DNA of 64,000 bases from Fervidobacterium pennivorans DSM 9078 (GTDB lineage: Bacteria > Thermotogota > Thermotogae > Thermotogales > Fervidobacteriaceae), in the NCBI RefSeq assembly GCF_000235405.2, contig NC_017095.1, forward strand, positions 1,947,501-2,011,500, in the 5' to 3' direction. The notes beneath the pieces were generated by a model. The model was given only the letters and a program-made list of their open reading frames with translations, did no database searches and was not told where the DNA came from. The position numbers were made by a program, and so were the translations under genes. Positions within the stretch are counted from its first letter, which is position 1; each line of letters begins with the position of its first letter. Positions 1 through 8,107 of the stretch are shown here, piece by piece.

Positions 1-857
1 TTTGAAATAGTGCAGTTGTCCCCAATAATTACAGGTCCTCTTATGACACTGTTGACTACTTCTGAATTCTTTCCAACACTTACCCTACCTTGTATAACTG
101 ATGAGGCTTCAACGGTGCCCTCAATTTTGAATTCTTCGATAATTTCATCCAAAATCTTGTGGTTTGCCTCTATAAGGTCTTCAGGTTTACCTGTGTCCTT
201 CCACCAACCGTATATTATGTGCCCTTCAACAGTTCCTTTATGTTGAATGAGCCAGTCTATCGCATCTGTGATTTCAAGTTCCCCACGCCAGGATGGTTTG
301 ATATTGGCTATACCTTCGAAAATGTCTTTTCTGAATAGATAAAGCCCAATGATTGCAAGGTTTGAAGGCGGTTCTTTGGGTTTCTCGATAGTTTTGATAA
401 TTTTATTTCCTTCCATTACCGCTATACCAAAGCGTGATGGTTCTTGGACTGGAGAGAGCATAATCAATGCGCTTAACTCCTTCTTTTCTTCAAATTCTTT
501 TACAAAGGGTCTTATATCGTCCATGATGAGGTTGTCACCAAGGTACATCATGAAATCCTCGTCTCCGAGGAAGTCTTTTGCCATGAGAACGGCATGTGCC
601 AAACCTTTTGGTTCTTCTTGGAGGATGTAAGTCAGGTTGACGCCGTATTGTGAACCATCACCAAGTGCAGCTATGAAATCTTGCCTGTTTTCTGGACTGA
701 CAATGATTCCTATCTCCTTAATCCCCGCGCTTTTGATTTTCTCGATAGTGTAGAGTATAACAGGTTTGTTTGCAACAGGAATAAGGTGTTTTGCCGTTGT
801 GTAGGTAAGAGGTCTTAAACGTGTTCCTTTCCCTGCGCAAAGAATAATAGCCTTCAC
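1..857 (-). CDS. Sugar-phosphate nucleotidyltransferase (glucose-1-phosphate thymidylyltransferase-like), C-terminus cut off by window edge
   Basis: Reading the minus strand from a GTG at 857-855 gives an open frame to the window edge with no stop, so the gene is incomplete at its 3' end. The start follows an AAGGGGTGAGA ribosome binding site. The N-terminus VKAIILCAGKGTRLRPLT carries the GxGTRLxPLT nucleotide-binding signature of the family that couples NTPs to sugar-1-phosphates. Further family motifs are YLGDN and a later GWWKDTGKPEDL. After about residue 245 the pattern (GTVEASSVIQGRVSVG) looks like the start of a left-handed beta-helix, as in the long RmlA-like enzymes. The nucleotide and sugar specificity cannot be read from what is present. 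It would supply activated sugars for polysaccharide or glycoprotein synthesis. It is divergent from the glutamine synthetase gene. Confidence 0.85.
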   Translation of the reverse strand, partial: MKAIILCAGKGTRLRPLTYTTAKHLIPVANKPVILYTIEKIKSAGIKEIGIIVSPENRQDFIAALGDGSQYGVNLTYILQEEPKGLAHAVLMAKDFLGDEDFMMYLGDNLIMDDIRPFVKEFEEKKELSALIMLSPVQEPSRFGIAVMEGNKIIKTIEKPKEPPSNLAIIGLYLFRKDIFEGIANIKPSWRGELEITDAIDWLIQHKGTVEGHIIYGWWKDTGKPEDLIEANHKILDEIIEEFKIEGTVEASSVIQGRVSVGKNSEVVNSVIRGPVIIGDNCTIS

Positions 858-919
858 ATTTCTCACCCCTTGTCGATGATTTTAATTGAATCAGTTACGT
901 TATTTTAAGAAGCAAAACT

Positions 920-947
920 ATTATATAACAATAGTGTTGGATTTCAA
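920..947 (-). promoter_or_regulatory. Probable sigma-A promoter of the nucleotidyltransferase gene
   Basis: On the minus strand, TTGAAA (947-942) and TATAAT (925-920) are separated by 16 bp, about 60 bp upstream of the GTG start. Five of six and six of six consensus bases match. Confidence 0.6.
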
Positions 948-1074
948 ATAGAATTAACCTAAAAACAGACCTCTTTTTAAAGAGCATATCGAAGAATTCT
1001 TAAGAAAAAATGAGAAGCTCTCAGGTTAGTTTAAAATAAATCGTTTTTTGTATGTTCCACTTGGATGGTGTAAT

Positions 1075-1103
1075 TTGTTTCCTTAGAACGAACATGCTAG
1101 TAT
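1075..1103 (+). promoter_or_regulatory. Candidate promoter of the glutamine synthetase gene
   Basis: TTGTTT and TAGTAT are spaced by 17 bp, about 50 bp before the ATG of the glutamine synthetase gene. The match is moderate, and an alternative -10 (TATTAT) lies 3 bp downstream. I saw no other clear signal in the rest of the 296-bp divergent region. Confidence 0.35.
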
Positions 1104-1153
1104 TATTGTGATAGAAAGCGATTTTCAATTAATGGTTTTTAGGAGGGATTAAG

Positions 1154-2524
1154 ATGACCAGTTCGCAAGTTCTGAAATTAATCGAACAGGAAGGTATCAA
1201 TTTCATAGACCTCAAGGTTGTTGACCTCTGGGGTAGATGGAGACACGTGACACTTGCAAGAACAAACTTTTCCGAAAAGACTTTCGTTGAAGGTGTAGGA
1301 TTTGATGCTTCAAATCTTGGCTATGCCGAGGTCTTCAACAGTGACATGGTTATTATTCCAGACCCCGAGACCGCATTTATCGAAGAATACGATGGTGAAA
1401 AAGTTCTTTCAATGATTTGTGATGTCTACGAAGTTGAAAATATGACACCATGCTCGCATGACCCGAGAACAATTTTGAAGAAAACACTTAAGTCAATAAA
1501 AGATATCGCAGATGAAGTTTATCTGGGGCCTGAATACGAATTTCATATCTTTGAAGATGTGAGATACGATGTGAAGTCTAACAGAATCATGTTCGAAATT
1601 GACAGTTCGGAGGGGTTTTGGAAATCCAGTGAGACAGGGGAATATTTCATTGGGAGGAAGAAAGGTTACCACAGAATCCCTCCATTTGATAGGTTGATGG
1701 AAGTCAGAAATGCGATTGTTAAAAAGTTGCTTGAATACGGAGTGCCTGTTAAGTACCACCATCACGAAGTTGGAACTTGTCAAGTAGAGATTGAATTAAC
1801 ATTTGTAGATGCTTTGAAAGCGGCAGATTACACGATGCTTGTCAAACACGTTGCAAGAATGGTTGCAAAACAGTACGGATACTTAGTAACATTCATGCCA
1901 AAACCTATGTTTGACGAAGCTGGTAATGGGATGCATGTGCACCAATTCTTGAAAAAGAACGGTAAGAACATATTCAACGGGGATAAACTTTACAATCTTT
2001 CCGAAGAAGCTCTTTGGTATATTGGTGGTATGTTGAAAAACGCCCCTGCCCTTATGGCTTTCACAAACCCATCAACGAACTCATACCGCAGATTGGTCCC
2101 AGGTTTTGAAGCACCAACGAACGCTGTCTTTGCGCTCGCAAATAGAACATCAGCTATTAGAATTCCCGCTTATGTGAAAGACCCAGAAAAACGAAGAATT
2201 GAGTTCAGAACCATAGATGCGACGTGTAACCCATACCTTGGTTTTGCAGCAATGATACTTGCCGGTGTCGATGGTATTAGGAAGAAGATAGACCCAACTT
2301 CTGAAGGTTTTGGACCATTTGAAGGAGATGTTTATGAAAAAGAGCTTAAACCTCTTCCAAAATCGCTCGAAGAAAGCTGTATAGCATTGAAAAATAATCA
2401 CGAATTTTTAACAACATTCCCGAAAGATTTGATTGAACATTGGATAAAAGCGAAATTATTCGAAGAAAGGCAAGTCAGCTCTGTGCCTCATCCAAAAGAA
2501 TATGACTTGTATTTTGATGTGTAA
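1154..2524 (+). CDS. glnA: Glutamine synthetase, type I, divergent form
   Basis: Makes glutamine from glutamate, ammonia and ATP in the cytoplasm. The 456-residue protein shows the GS-I motifs in order: catalytic Asp51 in GFDASN, a metal-site Glu in GPEYEF (around 125-130), the substrate region KYHHHEVG, GNGMHVHQ, the flap-Glu segment NPSTNSYRRLVPGFEAP, and RIEFRTID. The start has a good AGGAGG SD. Oddly, the usual DGSSIxGF segment is replaced by DASNLGYAEV. The Arg that gives feedback inhibition in Bacillus-type enzymes is not recognisable there. The C-terminus HPKEYDLYFDV looks more like the GS-I-beta tail. A Tyr (GDVYEKE) sits near where the adenylylation loop lies in that class. Active-site residues are kept, so it is probably a working enzyme. 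A related gamma-glutamyl ligase is less likely because the flap and ammonium-site motifs are intact. The gene is transcribed alone and ends at a strong terminator. Confidence 0.88.
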   Translation: MTSSQVLKLIEQEGINFIDLKVVDLWGRWRHVTLARTNFSEKTFVEGVGFDASNLGYAEVFNSDMVIIPDPETAFIEEYDGEKVLSMICDVYEVENMTPCSHDPRTILKKTLKSIKDIADEVYLGPEYEFHIFEDVRYDVKSNRIMFEIDSSEGFWKSSETGEYFIGRKKGYHRIPPFDRLMEVRNAIVKKLLEYGVPVKYHHHEVGTCQVEIELTFVDALKAADYTMLVKHVARMVAKQYGYLVTFMPKPMFDEAGNGMHVHQFLKKNGKNIFNGDKLYNLSEEALWYIGGMLKNAPALMAFTNPSTNSYRRLVPGFEAPTNAVFALANRTSAIRIPAYVKDPEKRRIEFRTIDATCNPYLGFAAMILAGVDGIRKKIDPTSEGFGPFEGDVYEKELKPLPKSLEESCIALKNNHEFLTTFPKDLIEHWIKAKLFEERQVSSVPHPKEYDLYFDV

Positions 2525-2593
2525 TCTGGTAGTCTATAATAGGAGTTAAAAGATTCAGAGTTACAGAGAAGCTTCCTCATACCAGTACCCCCA

Positions 2594-2630
2594 CCCCCTT
2601 GGACTTATAAGTGCCAAGGGGGTTAATTTT
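2594..2630 (+). terminator. Rho-independent terminator after glnA
   Basis: Nine-base-pair arms CCCCCTTGG and CCAAGGGGG enclose a further ACTT/AAGT pairing, with one bulged G. A T-rich run (TTAATTTT) follows. It lies about 70 bp past the glnA stop. Confidence 0.85.
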
Positions 2631-2640
2631 AAGATATTAC

Positions 2641-2668
2641 TTGACAAAACTCAATATTGATATATAAT
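2641..2668 (+). promoter_or_regulatory. Consensus sigma-A promoter of the PadR/NifX-like unit
   Basis: A perfect TTGACA and a perfect TATAAT are separated by 16 bp, directly after the glnA terminator and about 50 bp before the regulator gene. It is among the best promoter matches in the window. Such a strong promoter would normally need a repressor, and the first gene downstream encodes one. Confidence 0.8.
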
Positions 2669-2717
2669 CAGTAACGACAAATATGGAGTCAGGTAGTTGA
2701 GGAAGGGAATGTGATAA

Positions 2718-3098
2718 ATGAGGAGAAAATGTGCATGTCAGCATCGTGGTGAAGGACATCATGGACCTCATATATGTGAGCAAATAGGTTTTTCCGTGGG
2801 AGATTATCTTACGGCGGTTATATTGAAAGAGCTCTCAAAGAAACCCATGCATGGTTACGAATTATACGATAAAATATCGCAAGCGGAATATTATCCATTC
2901 AAACATGACCAAAGTGTTATATACAGTTTGTTAAGAAAGCTAAATGCTCATGGGTTGGTGAGTTATTCACTCCAGGAAGGAAACGGTGGGTTGAGGAAAG
3001 TTTACGAAATAACAGAAGAAGGTCTTAAATATTTGGAGCAGTTGGTGGAATACATATCAAGACTAAAGCAAGCGTTTGATTTGTTTTTGAATGCTTGA
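2718..3098 (+). CDS. PadR-family transcriptional regulator with Cys/His-rich N-terminus
   Basis: The protein has 126 residues. From about residue 25 it is a PadR winged helix: a DYLTAVILKELSKKPMHGYEL core (helices and the conserved HGYEL), then SVIYSLLRKL and a wing ending RKVYEITEEG, followed by a C-terminal helix. This family usually represses neighbouring genes. Upstream of the winged helix is an unusual stretch with C5, C7, H9, H14, H15, H18 and C20, which could bind a metal ion. The ATG is preceded by GGAAGGG. The gene is 43 bp ahead of a histidine-rich NifX-like gene and shares its promoter and terminator. I infer that the pair responds to or handles a metal. The family call is firm; the metal-sensing role is inference. 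Confidence 0.85.
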   Translation: MRRKCACQHRGEGHHGPHICEQIGFSVGDYLTAVILKELSKKPMHGYELYDKISQAEYYPFKHDQSVIYSLLRKLNAHGLVSYSLQEGNGGLRKVYEITEEGLKYLEQLVEYISRLKQAFDLFLNA

Positions 3099-3141
3099 AA
3101 AAATTGGCAACTAAAAATCATACTTGAAGGAGGTGTTGGGT

Positions 3142-3591
3142 ATGAAAATTGCGATTCCTACGGACGATGGAAGAACGGTGGCAAGTCACTTTGGAAGTGC
3201 TGAATATTTTATGATAGTCGAATTTGAAGATGGAAAAGAAATATCCAGAAGACTCTCAGAAAATCTTCATGCAAGAGGACATGGACATCATGGTTATCAC
3301 GAACATTACGAAGGACATGGATATGGACATGGTTGGCATCACGGTAATCACGGCTATGGTGGAGGTTATCATCACGGCTATGGTGAAGGTCATCGCCACG
3401 GGCATGAAGAGGTATTTGCCTCGACCGGAGAGATTCAAGCAGTTATTGCTGTTAGGATAGGACCACACATGTTTGAGGATTTGAAAGAGAGAGGTATAGG
3501 AATTTACTTGGTTCGACCAGGAACGAGTATAGATGAAGCAATTGCAAAATTTACTGCAGGAGAATTGAGAAAAATAGAACCAAGAAAGTAA
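3142..3591 (+). CDS. NifX/NifB-type (dinitrogenase Fe-Mo cofactor domain) protein with a large His-rich insertion
   Basis: The 149-residue protein starts MKIAIPTDDGRTVASHFGSA, the hallmark of the NifX/NafY-like cofactor-binding fold. It ends with the matching half: a V-I-A-V-R-I-GPHM strand, then LKERGIGIYLV. The two halves are split by about 50 residues of mostly Gly, His and Tyr, with some 16 histidines in HGHH, WHHG and YHHG patterns. The start at 3142 was chosen over an upstream in-frame TTG because GAAGGAGGTG ends 5 bp before it. Small proteins of this family bind iron-sulfur or molybdenum clusters. The insertion suggests storage or buffering of Ni, Zn, Co or Cu. No nif genes are nearby, so a nitrogenase role is unlikely here. 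It is cotranscribed with the PadR gene. Confidence 0.82.
   Translation: MKIAIPTDDGRTVASHFGSAEYFMIVEFEDGKEISRRLSENLHARGHGHHGYHEHYEGHGYGHGWHHGNHGYGGGYHHGYGEGHRHGHEEVFASTGEIQAVIAVRIGPHMFEDLKERGIGIYLVRPGTSIDEAIAKFTAGELRKIEPRK
3349..3385 (+). repeat. In-frame 13-bp repeat inside the His-rich insertion
   Basis: CACGGCTATGGTG occurs at 3349-3361 and again at 3373-3385, offset by 24 bp. The offset equals eight codons, so the insertion seems to have grown by in-frame duplication of a HGYG unit. Confidence 0.8.
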
Positions 3592-3612
3592 AAGATGAGA
3601 AAACCTTCCAAC

Positions 3613-3644
3613 AAACCGGCGCTTTAAAGGCGTCGGTTTTATTG
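3613..3644 (+). terminator. Rho-independent terminator after the NifX-like gene
   Basis: The arms AAACCGGCGC and GGCGTCGGTTT pair with one G-T wobble around a short TTTAAA loop. A T-rich run (TTTTATTGTTT) follows. Confidence 0.85.
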
Positions 3645-3720
3645 TTTATTATCAGTCACTGTTATGTTAAAATTAATGTTGAGTAATGAAAAATTTATTC
3701 ATTCCAAGAGGTGAACAACT

Positions 3721-4710
3721 TTGCGAGTTTTCCTATTTTTGCAAGTGATTGCACTCATTATCTTCGTATATACAATGTATTTCTTACCTTCAAATTTGTA
3801 TTTTATCTCTATCGTATCTGTGTTTGTCATAGTGAACACGGTTGGTTTGACTTATTATGTTTTCCGAACTTGGTGGAAGGAAATTCGTAATTCTGGGCAA
3901 TTAACTAAGGTTTTTTACTTCACGTTATTGGTTACTGCAATTGTCGCTGTGCTCTTTTTATTTTCGAACATATTCAGAATGTGGGTTTACAGGTATACAG
4001 AAGATTCGCTTGTGAATTTTTCAAACTCGTTACTTGCTATTTCTACCTTTCTTTTAGTTTCGTTTGGTGTGTCTTATCTAACTTTGAAAAGAGAACTTGA
4101 AAAGCAGATTCAGGAATATGAAAAGCTAAGAACTGTCCAGCAAAGACTGAGCATCCAGGTTGTTAGATACAAAACAAATCCACATTTTCTCTTCAATTCG
4201 TTGAGCACAGCAATTTCGATGTTGGACTTACGAGTGGAAAGAGAGAAGATTAGAGAGTATTTGTCAAACCTCGCAGAGCTCTTCAGGGTTGTGTTGAATG
4301 CGTCCGAAGTCTGGACATTAAAAGATGAACTAGAACTTACCAAACGCTATCTTGAGATACAAAAAGTTAGAGTGGAAGGTCTTGAGTACGAAATTACTAT
4401 GGGCCCAGCATGTGAGACGGTGAAAATTCCTTCTTTGGTTTTGCAACCAATAGTAGAAAATTCCGTGGTTCATGGAATAGCGAAATCGAAAAACGGCGGG
4501 AAGATAAAATTAGAATGTACGAAAGTTAATGGGACTGTTACAATAAAGGTTAGTGATAATGGTAAAGGTGCGGAGAAAATAATTCCAGGAACAGGTTTAA
4601 AGCTTGTTCAAGAATTGATGAATGCATTTTCACGAAAAGTGGAACTACATTTTGAATCTTCTCCGGAAAGTGGAACGATTGTTACTCTTTCCTGGGAAGA
4701 TATTGGGTAA
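3721..4710 (+). CDS. LytS/YehU-type membrane sensor histidine kinase
   Basis: The protein has 329 residues. The first 120 hold about four hydrophobic membrane segments and no obvious extracellular sensor domain. A short coiled stretch follows. The His_kinase domain has the phosphoacceptor His155 in TNPHFLFNSL. The ATP-binding part has QPIVENSVVHG (N box) and VSDNGKG followed by GTGLKLV (G boxes). This is the LytS class, which lacks a classical HisKA dimerisation domain. The start is TTG at the front of the frame, preceded by AGAGGTGA. It is 30 bp ahead of a LytTR response regulator, so the two almost certainly form a cognate pair. The signal is unknown; cell-envelope state or small metabolites are typical for this class. 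Confidence 0.9.
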   Translation: MRVFLFLQVIALIIFVYTMYFLPSNLYFISIVSVFVIVNTVGLTYYVFRTWWKEIRNSGQLTKVFYFTLLVTAIVAVLFLFSNIFRMWVYRYTEDSLVNFSNSLLAISTFLLVSFGVSYLTLKRELEKQIQEYEKLRTVQQRLSIQVVRYKTNPHFLFNSLSTAISMLDLRVEREKIREYLSNLAELFRVVLNASEVWTLKDELELTKRYLEIQKVRVEGLEYEITMGPACETVKIPSLVLQPIVENSVVHGIAKSKNGGKIKLECTKVNGTVTIKVSDNGKGAEKIIPGTGLKLVQELMNAFSRKVELHFESSPESGTIVTLSWEDIG

Positions 4711-4740
4711 CTTAGGAAAAGTTCTTCAAGGGGGGAGTTC

Positions 4741-5475
4741 ATGACCTGCGTTATTGTTGAAGATGAAAAACTTTTGGCAATGGTTTTGGAAAAAATGGTA
4801 AAAGAAGAAGGATTAGAAGTGCTTGGTATTGCCAAGGATGCAGAAGAAGCGATAAGAATGATAGATGAGAAAAAACCTGAGATAGTTTTTCTTGATATAA
4901 ACCTTGGGGAACACGACGGATTCTACGTGCTCCAACATATCAATCACAAACCTTACGTGATATTCACAACCGCCTATTCTGAGTATGCGGTAAAGGCTTT
5001 TGAAGAAAATGCAGTGGATTATCTTTTAAAACCAATAAAAAAGGAAAGGTTGCACGAAGCTATTGAGAAGGTTAGAAAGTTGAGCACTTTTGAAAGAGCG
5101 AATCTATACGATAACATTCAAAGAGTAAAGGACTTAGCGCAAAGATTAAAAGCTGACAAGTTCATTGTGGAAATCGGTGATGAAATAGTTTTTCTAAATG
5201 TTGACGAGATAATCTTTCTAACATCGGAAAAAGGCGAGACGGTTGTTGTTACAAAGAACGAAAAGATGAAGACAAAAATCCCACTTAAAGATTGTGAGAT
5301 TAAGTTGCCTTACGAAAGGTTCCTAAGAGTGCACAAGTCGTATATCGTTAATGTTGAGAAGATAAGAAAGATTATCCGAAATTATTTTGGTTCGTTAGCT
5401 CTTGAACTCTCTAATGGAGATATTATTCCTGTAGGAAGAAATTACAAAGATTCTATAAAAAAACTGCTCGAATAA
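4741..5475 (+). CDS. LytTR-family response regulator
   Basis: The protein has 244 residues. The receiver domain (1-120) has acidic residues E7 and D8, the phosphoacceptor Asp52 in VFLDINLG, and Lys in YLLKPIK. The C-terminal LytTR DNA-binding domain (about 140-244) has the typical core FLRVHKSYIVNVEKI. An SD of AAGGGGGGAG precedes the ATG. LytTR proteins bind pairs of short direct repeats ahead of target genes. I did not see such a pair immediately before the kinase gene. The stop codon lies inside the loop of a bidirectional terminator. Confidence 0.92.
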   Translation: MTCVIVEDEKLLAMVLEKMVKEEGLEVLGIAKDAEEAIRMIDEKKPEIVFLDINLGEHDGFYVLQHINHKPYVIFTTAYSEYAVKAFEENAVDYLLKPIKKERLHEAIEKVRKLSTFERANLYDNIQRVKDLAQRLKADKFIVEIGDEIVFLNVDEIIFLTSEKGETVVVTKNEKMKTKIPLKDCEIKLPYERFLRVHKSYIVNVEKIRKIIRNYFGSLALELSNGDIIPVGRNYKDSIKKLLE

Positions 5476-5487
5476 TCGAGCAGTTTT
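5460..5487. terminator. Bidirectional terminator between LytTR gene and propeller-like gene
   Basis: A perfect 12-bp stem (AAAACTGCTCGA / TCGAGCAGTTTT) carries a 4-base ATAA loop. The A- and T-flanks allow it to work on both strands. The TAA stop of the response regulator occupies the loop, so the last codons form the 5' arm. Confidence 0.9.
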
Positions 5488-5506
5488 CTGATCAATTTTA
5501 TCGGTC

Positions 5507-6940
5507 CTATATTTCCGGCAAAAGCTTTGTCAATCCTTTCATCTTTCCATTATCCATAACACTACCGGATAATATGAATACATTTCTCTTCTCATCTCTT
5601 GATATCGAAAAGAGCATACCGTATTCCGTGTCAATTGTTTTCTCAACGACGTTGATAGCATCTGAGGCCTTATTGTATTCAAAAACACCGTACCAAGGAA
5701 CTTTTTTCTCATAATCGTATTTGTAACCTGCGAAGTAAACCACATCATTCAGTTCTTGAACTTGGCTTTGCGAATTACAAACCACAGAATGGATTCTCAC
5801 ATTTTCTCCAAACGTTTTTAAGTACTCCACCTCTCCGTTTAGGGACAATTTTGCAACGAAGGCTTTCTCGGTTCCAAGCTTTTCGAAATTCGGAACGTTG
5901 GAGAATTCATAAACGTAACCTGCGACAAAAACGCTCTCAGCTGTGACACATAAATCCATGGGCCAAAGGGTTTGAGAGTTTGTAAGAACTGTTTGCCAAA
6001 GTAGGTTCCCGTTTGTATCATAACTGACAACGTATCCATCGTAACGTGTCCCATCTGTAAATGAGTTACTTGTCCCTGCAACGATTATTTGTTTGTTTTT
6101 CTCATCATAACCAACAGCGTAAGCCCTGTCCCAGCGTACTCCTCCAAAACTTCTGTCCCAAATGATTTTACCTTCTTTTGAAAGTGAAACAATCCAGTAG
6201 TCGTGTTCTCCAAAATTTTGAGTTACATCTTTACCTTTTTCGTAGTTATCACCAATGAAAACAAAGTTGTCTTCTACTTTCGTTATTTTGTAAGCTCTAT
6301 CCCAGTCAGGTCCTCCAAATGATTTTTGCCAAATCACATCCCCGGTTTTATCAAGTCGAATGACGTAAGCATCAAATCTTCCTAAAGCGCCTAAACTTCC
6401 TGAAGAGGTTGTTCCAAGAAGTAAGAAGCCATCGTCTAAAGGAATAATGTCGTATCCAAAATCATCCCCATCAGCTCCTAAAAGTTTAGTCCACAGAATT
6501 TTGCCGGTTTCGTCTATCTTGGTAAGTAATATCTGATATTTCTCTTTTTCATCAGTCATTACTGAACCAATTCCGGCAAATCCATCATCGGTGCCGATAA
6601 CCCTTGATATTCTTGATTCTAACCCTGTGTCAATTATTACTTCTTTATCCATTGTTACATCCTTTTTGCTATGAGTGCTTTTTATCAAAGACAGCGACGG
6701 GTAATTATGTGTGAAAATAAATCCGAAACTAAGAACTAAAATTCCAAGGATTATAAAAAGTAAAATCATAGAAACTAAAATTTTTGACTTTGAGCGTTTT
6801 TTTGTTTTCTGTGGTCCCGAGACTGAAAATGGACTTGAAAAGCTTTCTCTTTTAGAGTTTCCAAGGAATTTTTGACTGCAATGTTTGTTGAACTTTCTCT
6901 TTTTTTGAAAATTCCTTAGTTTGTCTCTGTCAAGTCTCAA
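5507..6940 (-). CDS. Membrane-anchored, propeller-like repeat protein of unknown function
   Basis: The protein has 477 residues. The first 50 or so are basic and hydrophilic, then one strong transmembrane helix (about 55-77) anchors it with the bulk outside. The rest is built of repeats of about 45-60 residues containing [26 protein letters not shown] and [13 protein letters not shown], followed by WDRAY or DDFGYD. These resemble the blades of a PQQ- or NHL-like beta-propeller. No catalytic motif is visible. The TTG start overlaps the dnaJ stop by 4 bp (TTGA), so it should be translated by coupling as the last gene of the hrcA-grpE-dnaJ operon. A role in envelope protein quality control is possible but unproven. 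It is convergent with the LytTR gene. Confidence 0.75.
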   Translation of the reverse strand: MRLDRDKLRNFQKKRKFNKHCSQKFLGNSKRESFSSPFSVSGPQKTKKRSKSKILVSMILLFIILGILVLSFGFIFTHNYPSLSLIKSTHSKKDVTMDKEVIIDTGLESRISRVIGTDDGFAGIGSVMTDEKEKYQILLTKIDETGKILWTKLLGADGDDFGYDIIPLDDGFLLLGTTSSGSLGALGRFDAYVIRLDKTGDVIWQKSFGGPDWDRAYKITKVEDNFVFIGDNYEKGKDVTQNFGEHDYWIVSLSKEGKIIWDRSFGGVRWDRAYAVGYDEKNKQIIVAGTSNSFTDGTRYDGYVVSYDTNGNLLWQTVLTNSQTLWPMDLCVTAESVFVAGYVYEFSNVPNFEKLGTEKAFVAKLSLNGEVEYLKTFGENVRIHSVVCNSQSQVQELNDVVYFAGYKYDYEKKVPWYGVFEYNKASDAINVVEKTIDTEYGMLFSISRDEKRNVFILSGSVMDNGKMKGLTKLLPEI

Positions 6941-8076
6941 ATTTCTAAGCCCCTTTCCTTTGCTATTTCTTCAAGAAATTTTCTTTCTTTAGATGAGACT
7001 CTTTTGGGTATTAACACTTTTACTTCTACTATGAGATTTCCGCGCTTTCTTGTTCTTGAGTTTGGAATACCTTTTCCTTTAATGACAATACGTTCATTTG
7101 GTTGTGTGCCTGAAGGTATCTCTACTGGAACACGTTCACCATTTGGCAGATTCACATATACAGTCCCACCAAGTATGGCGGTGACATAGTCAATAGGGAC
7201 AGTTATTATTATATCATCACCTTCACGTTTGTAATCACTTGTTTTTCTAACCCGAACATGGACATACAGGTCACCATAATCTCCACCACTTATTCCAGCG
7301 TTACCTTTCCTTGGAATTCTAATTACGGCTCCATCTTCTACACCAGCTGGTATGTTTACAACGGTACTTGTTCTTTTCCTTACTCTTCCAGAGCCTCTAC
7401 AAATATGACAAGTTTCTCCAGGAACAGTTCCACTACCGCCACAAACGTCACAAGTGTATTGGTTTATGAAGACACCAAATGGAGTTCTGCGCTCTTCACG
7501 GACTACACCAGTTCCATGGCATTTTGAACATGTTACCCATCTGCTACCTGGTTCTACTCCTTCTCCCTTACAATTTTCACAAGTTTCGTATCGGTCGTAC
7601 TCTATTGTGACATCTTTGCCTGTGAATACGTCGGCTTCCGTGATGGTTACCTCAAGATTTATATCTTCTCCTCTTTTGGCGTATCTTCTTCCACTAGTTG
7701 TTCTTTGTGTTTGTGATGCGGTCGTTCTGTGACCACCGAAAAATATGTTAAATATGTCATCGTTCAGGAAATCTCTAAAGATGTCGCTTATATCGTCGAA
7801 TCCAAATCCACCAGTTCTTCCTGAAGGTTCGTACACGTAACCACCCTCGCCCACGTATCCAAATTTATCATACATCGCACGTTTTTGAGGGTCACTTAAA
7901 ACCTCGTACGCTTCTTGTATCTCTTTGAATTTCTGCTCTGCTTCCTTTTTCTTATCACCAGTATGCCTATCAGGATGCCACTCTTTTACAAGCCTTTTAT
8001 ATGCAGCCTTTATTTCATCCTCAGAAGCGTTTCTTGGCACTCCGAGAATTTCATAATAGTCTTTTCTTGCTGGCAT
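6937..8076 (-). CDS. dnaJ: Chaperone protein DnaJ
   Basis: Hsp40 co-chaperone that binds unfolded proteins and stimulates the DnaK ATPase. The 379-residue protein has the full type I layout. The J domain (1-70) contains HPD at 34-36, and a Gly/Phe-rich linker (FGFDD, FGGH) follows. The zinc region (about 145-220) has four CxxCxGxG repeats: [24 protein letters not shown] and [10 protein letters not shown]-terminal substrate-binding domain completes it. The ATG is preceded by GGGGTGG. It is third in the hrcA-grpE-dnaJ operon, 31 bp after grpE. The partner dnaK is not in this window. Confidence 0.97.
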   Translation of the reverse strand: MPARKDYYEILGVPRNASEDEIKAAYKRLVKEWHPDRHTGDKKKEAEQKFKEIQEAYEVLSDPQKRAMYDKFGYVGEGGYVYEPSGRTGGFGFDDISDIFRDFLNDDIFNIFFGGHRTTASQTQRTTSGRRYAKRGEDINLEVTITEADVFTGKDVTIEYDRYETCENCKGEGVEPGSRWVTCSKCHGTGVVREERRTPFGVFINQYTCDVCGGSGTVPGETCHICRGSGRVRKRTSTVVNIPAGVEDGAVIRIPRKGNAGISGGDYGDLYVHVRVRKTSDYKREGDDIIITVPIDYVTAILGGTVYVNLPNGERVPVEIPSGTQPNERIVIKGKGIPNSRTRKRGNLIVEVKVLIPKRVSSKERKFLEEIAKERGLEI

Positions 8077-8107
8077 TGCAAACCACCCCTATTTTGTATT
8101 TTGATTC

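Noticed and set aside
3224-3460. A Met/Asp-rich plus-strand frame in the His-rich insertion
   Set aside because: It is the +1 frame of repetitive GGN-CAT codons; the NifX-like frame has the SD and conserved ends.
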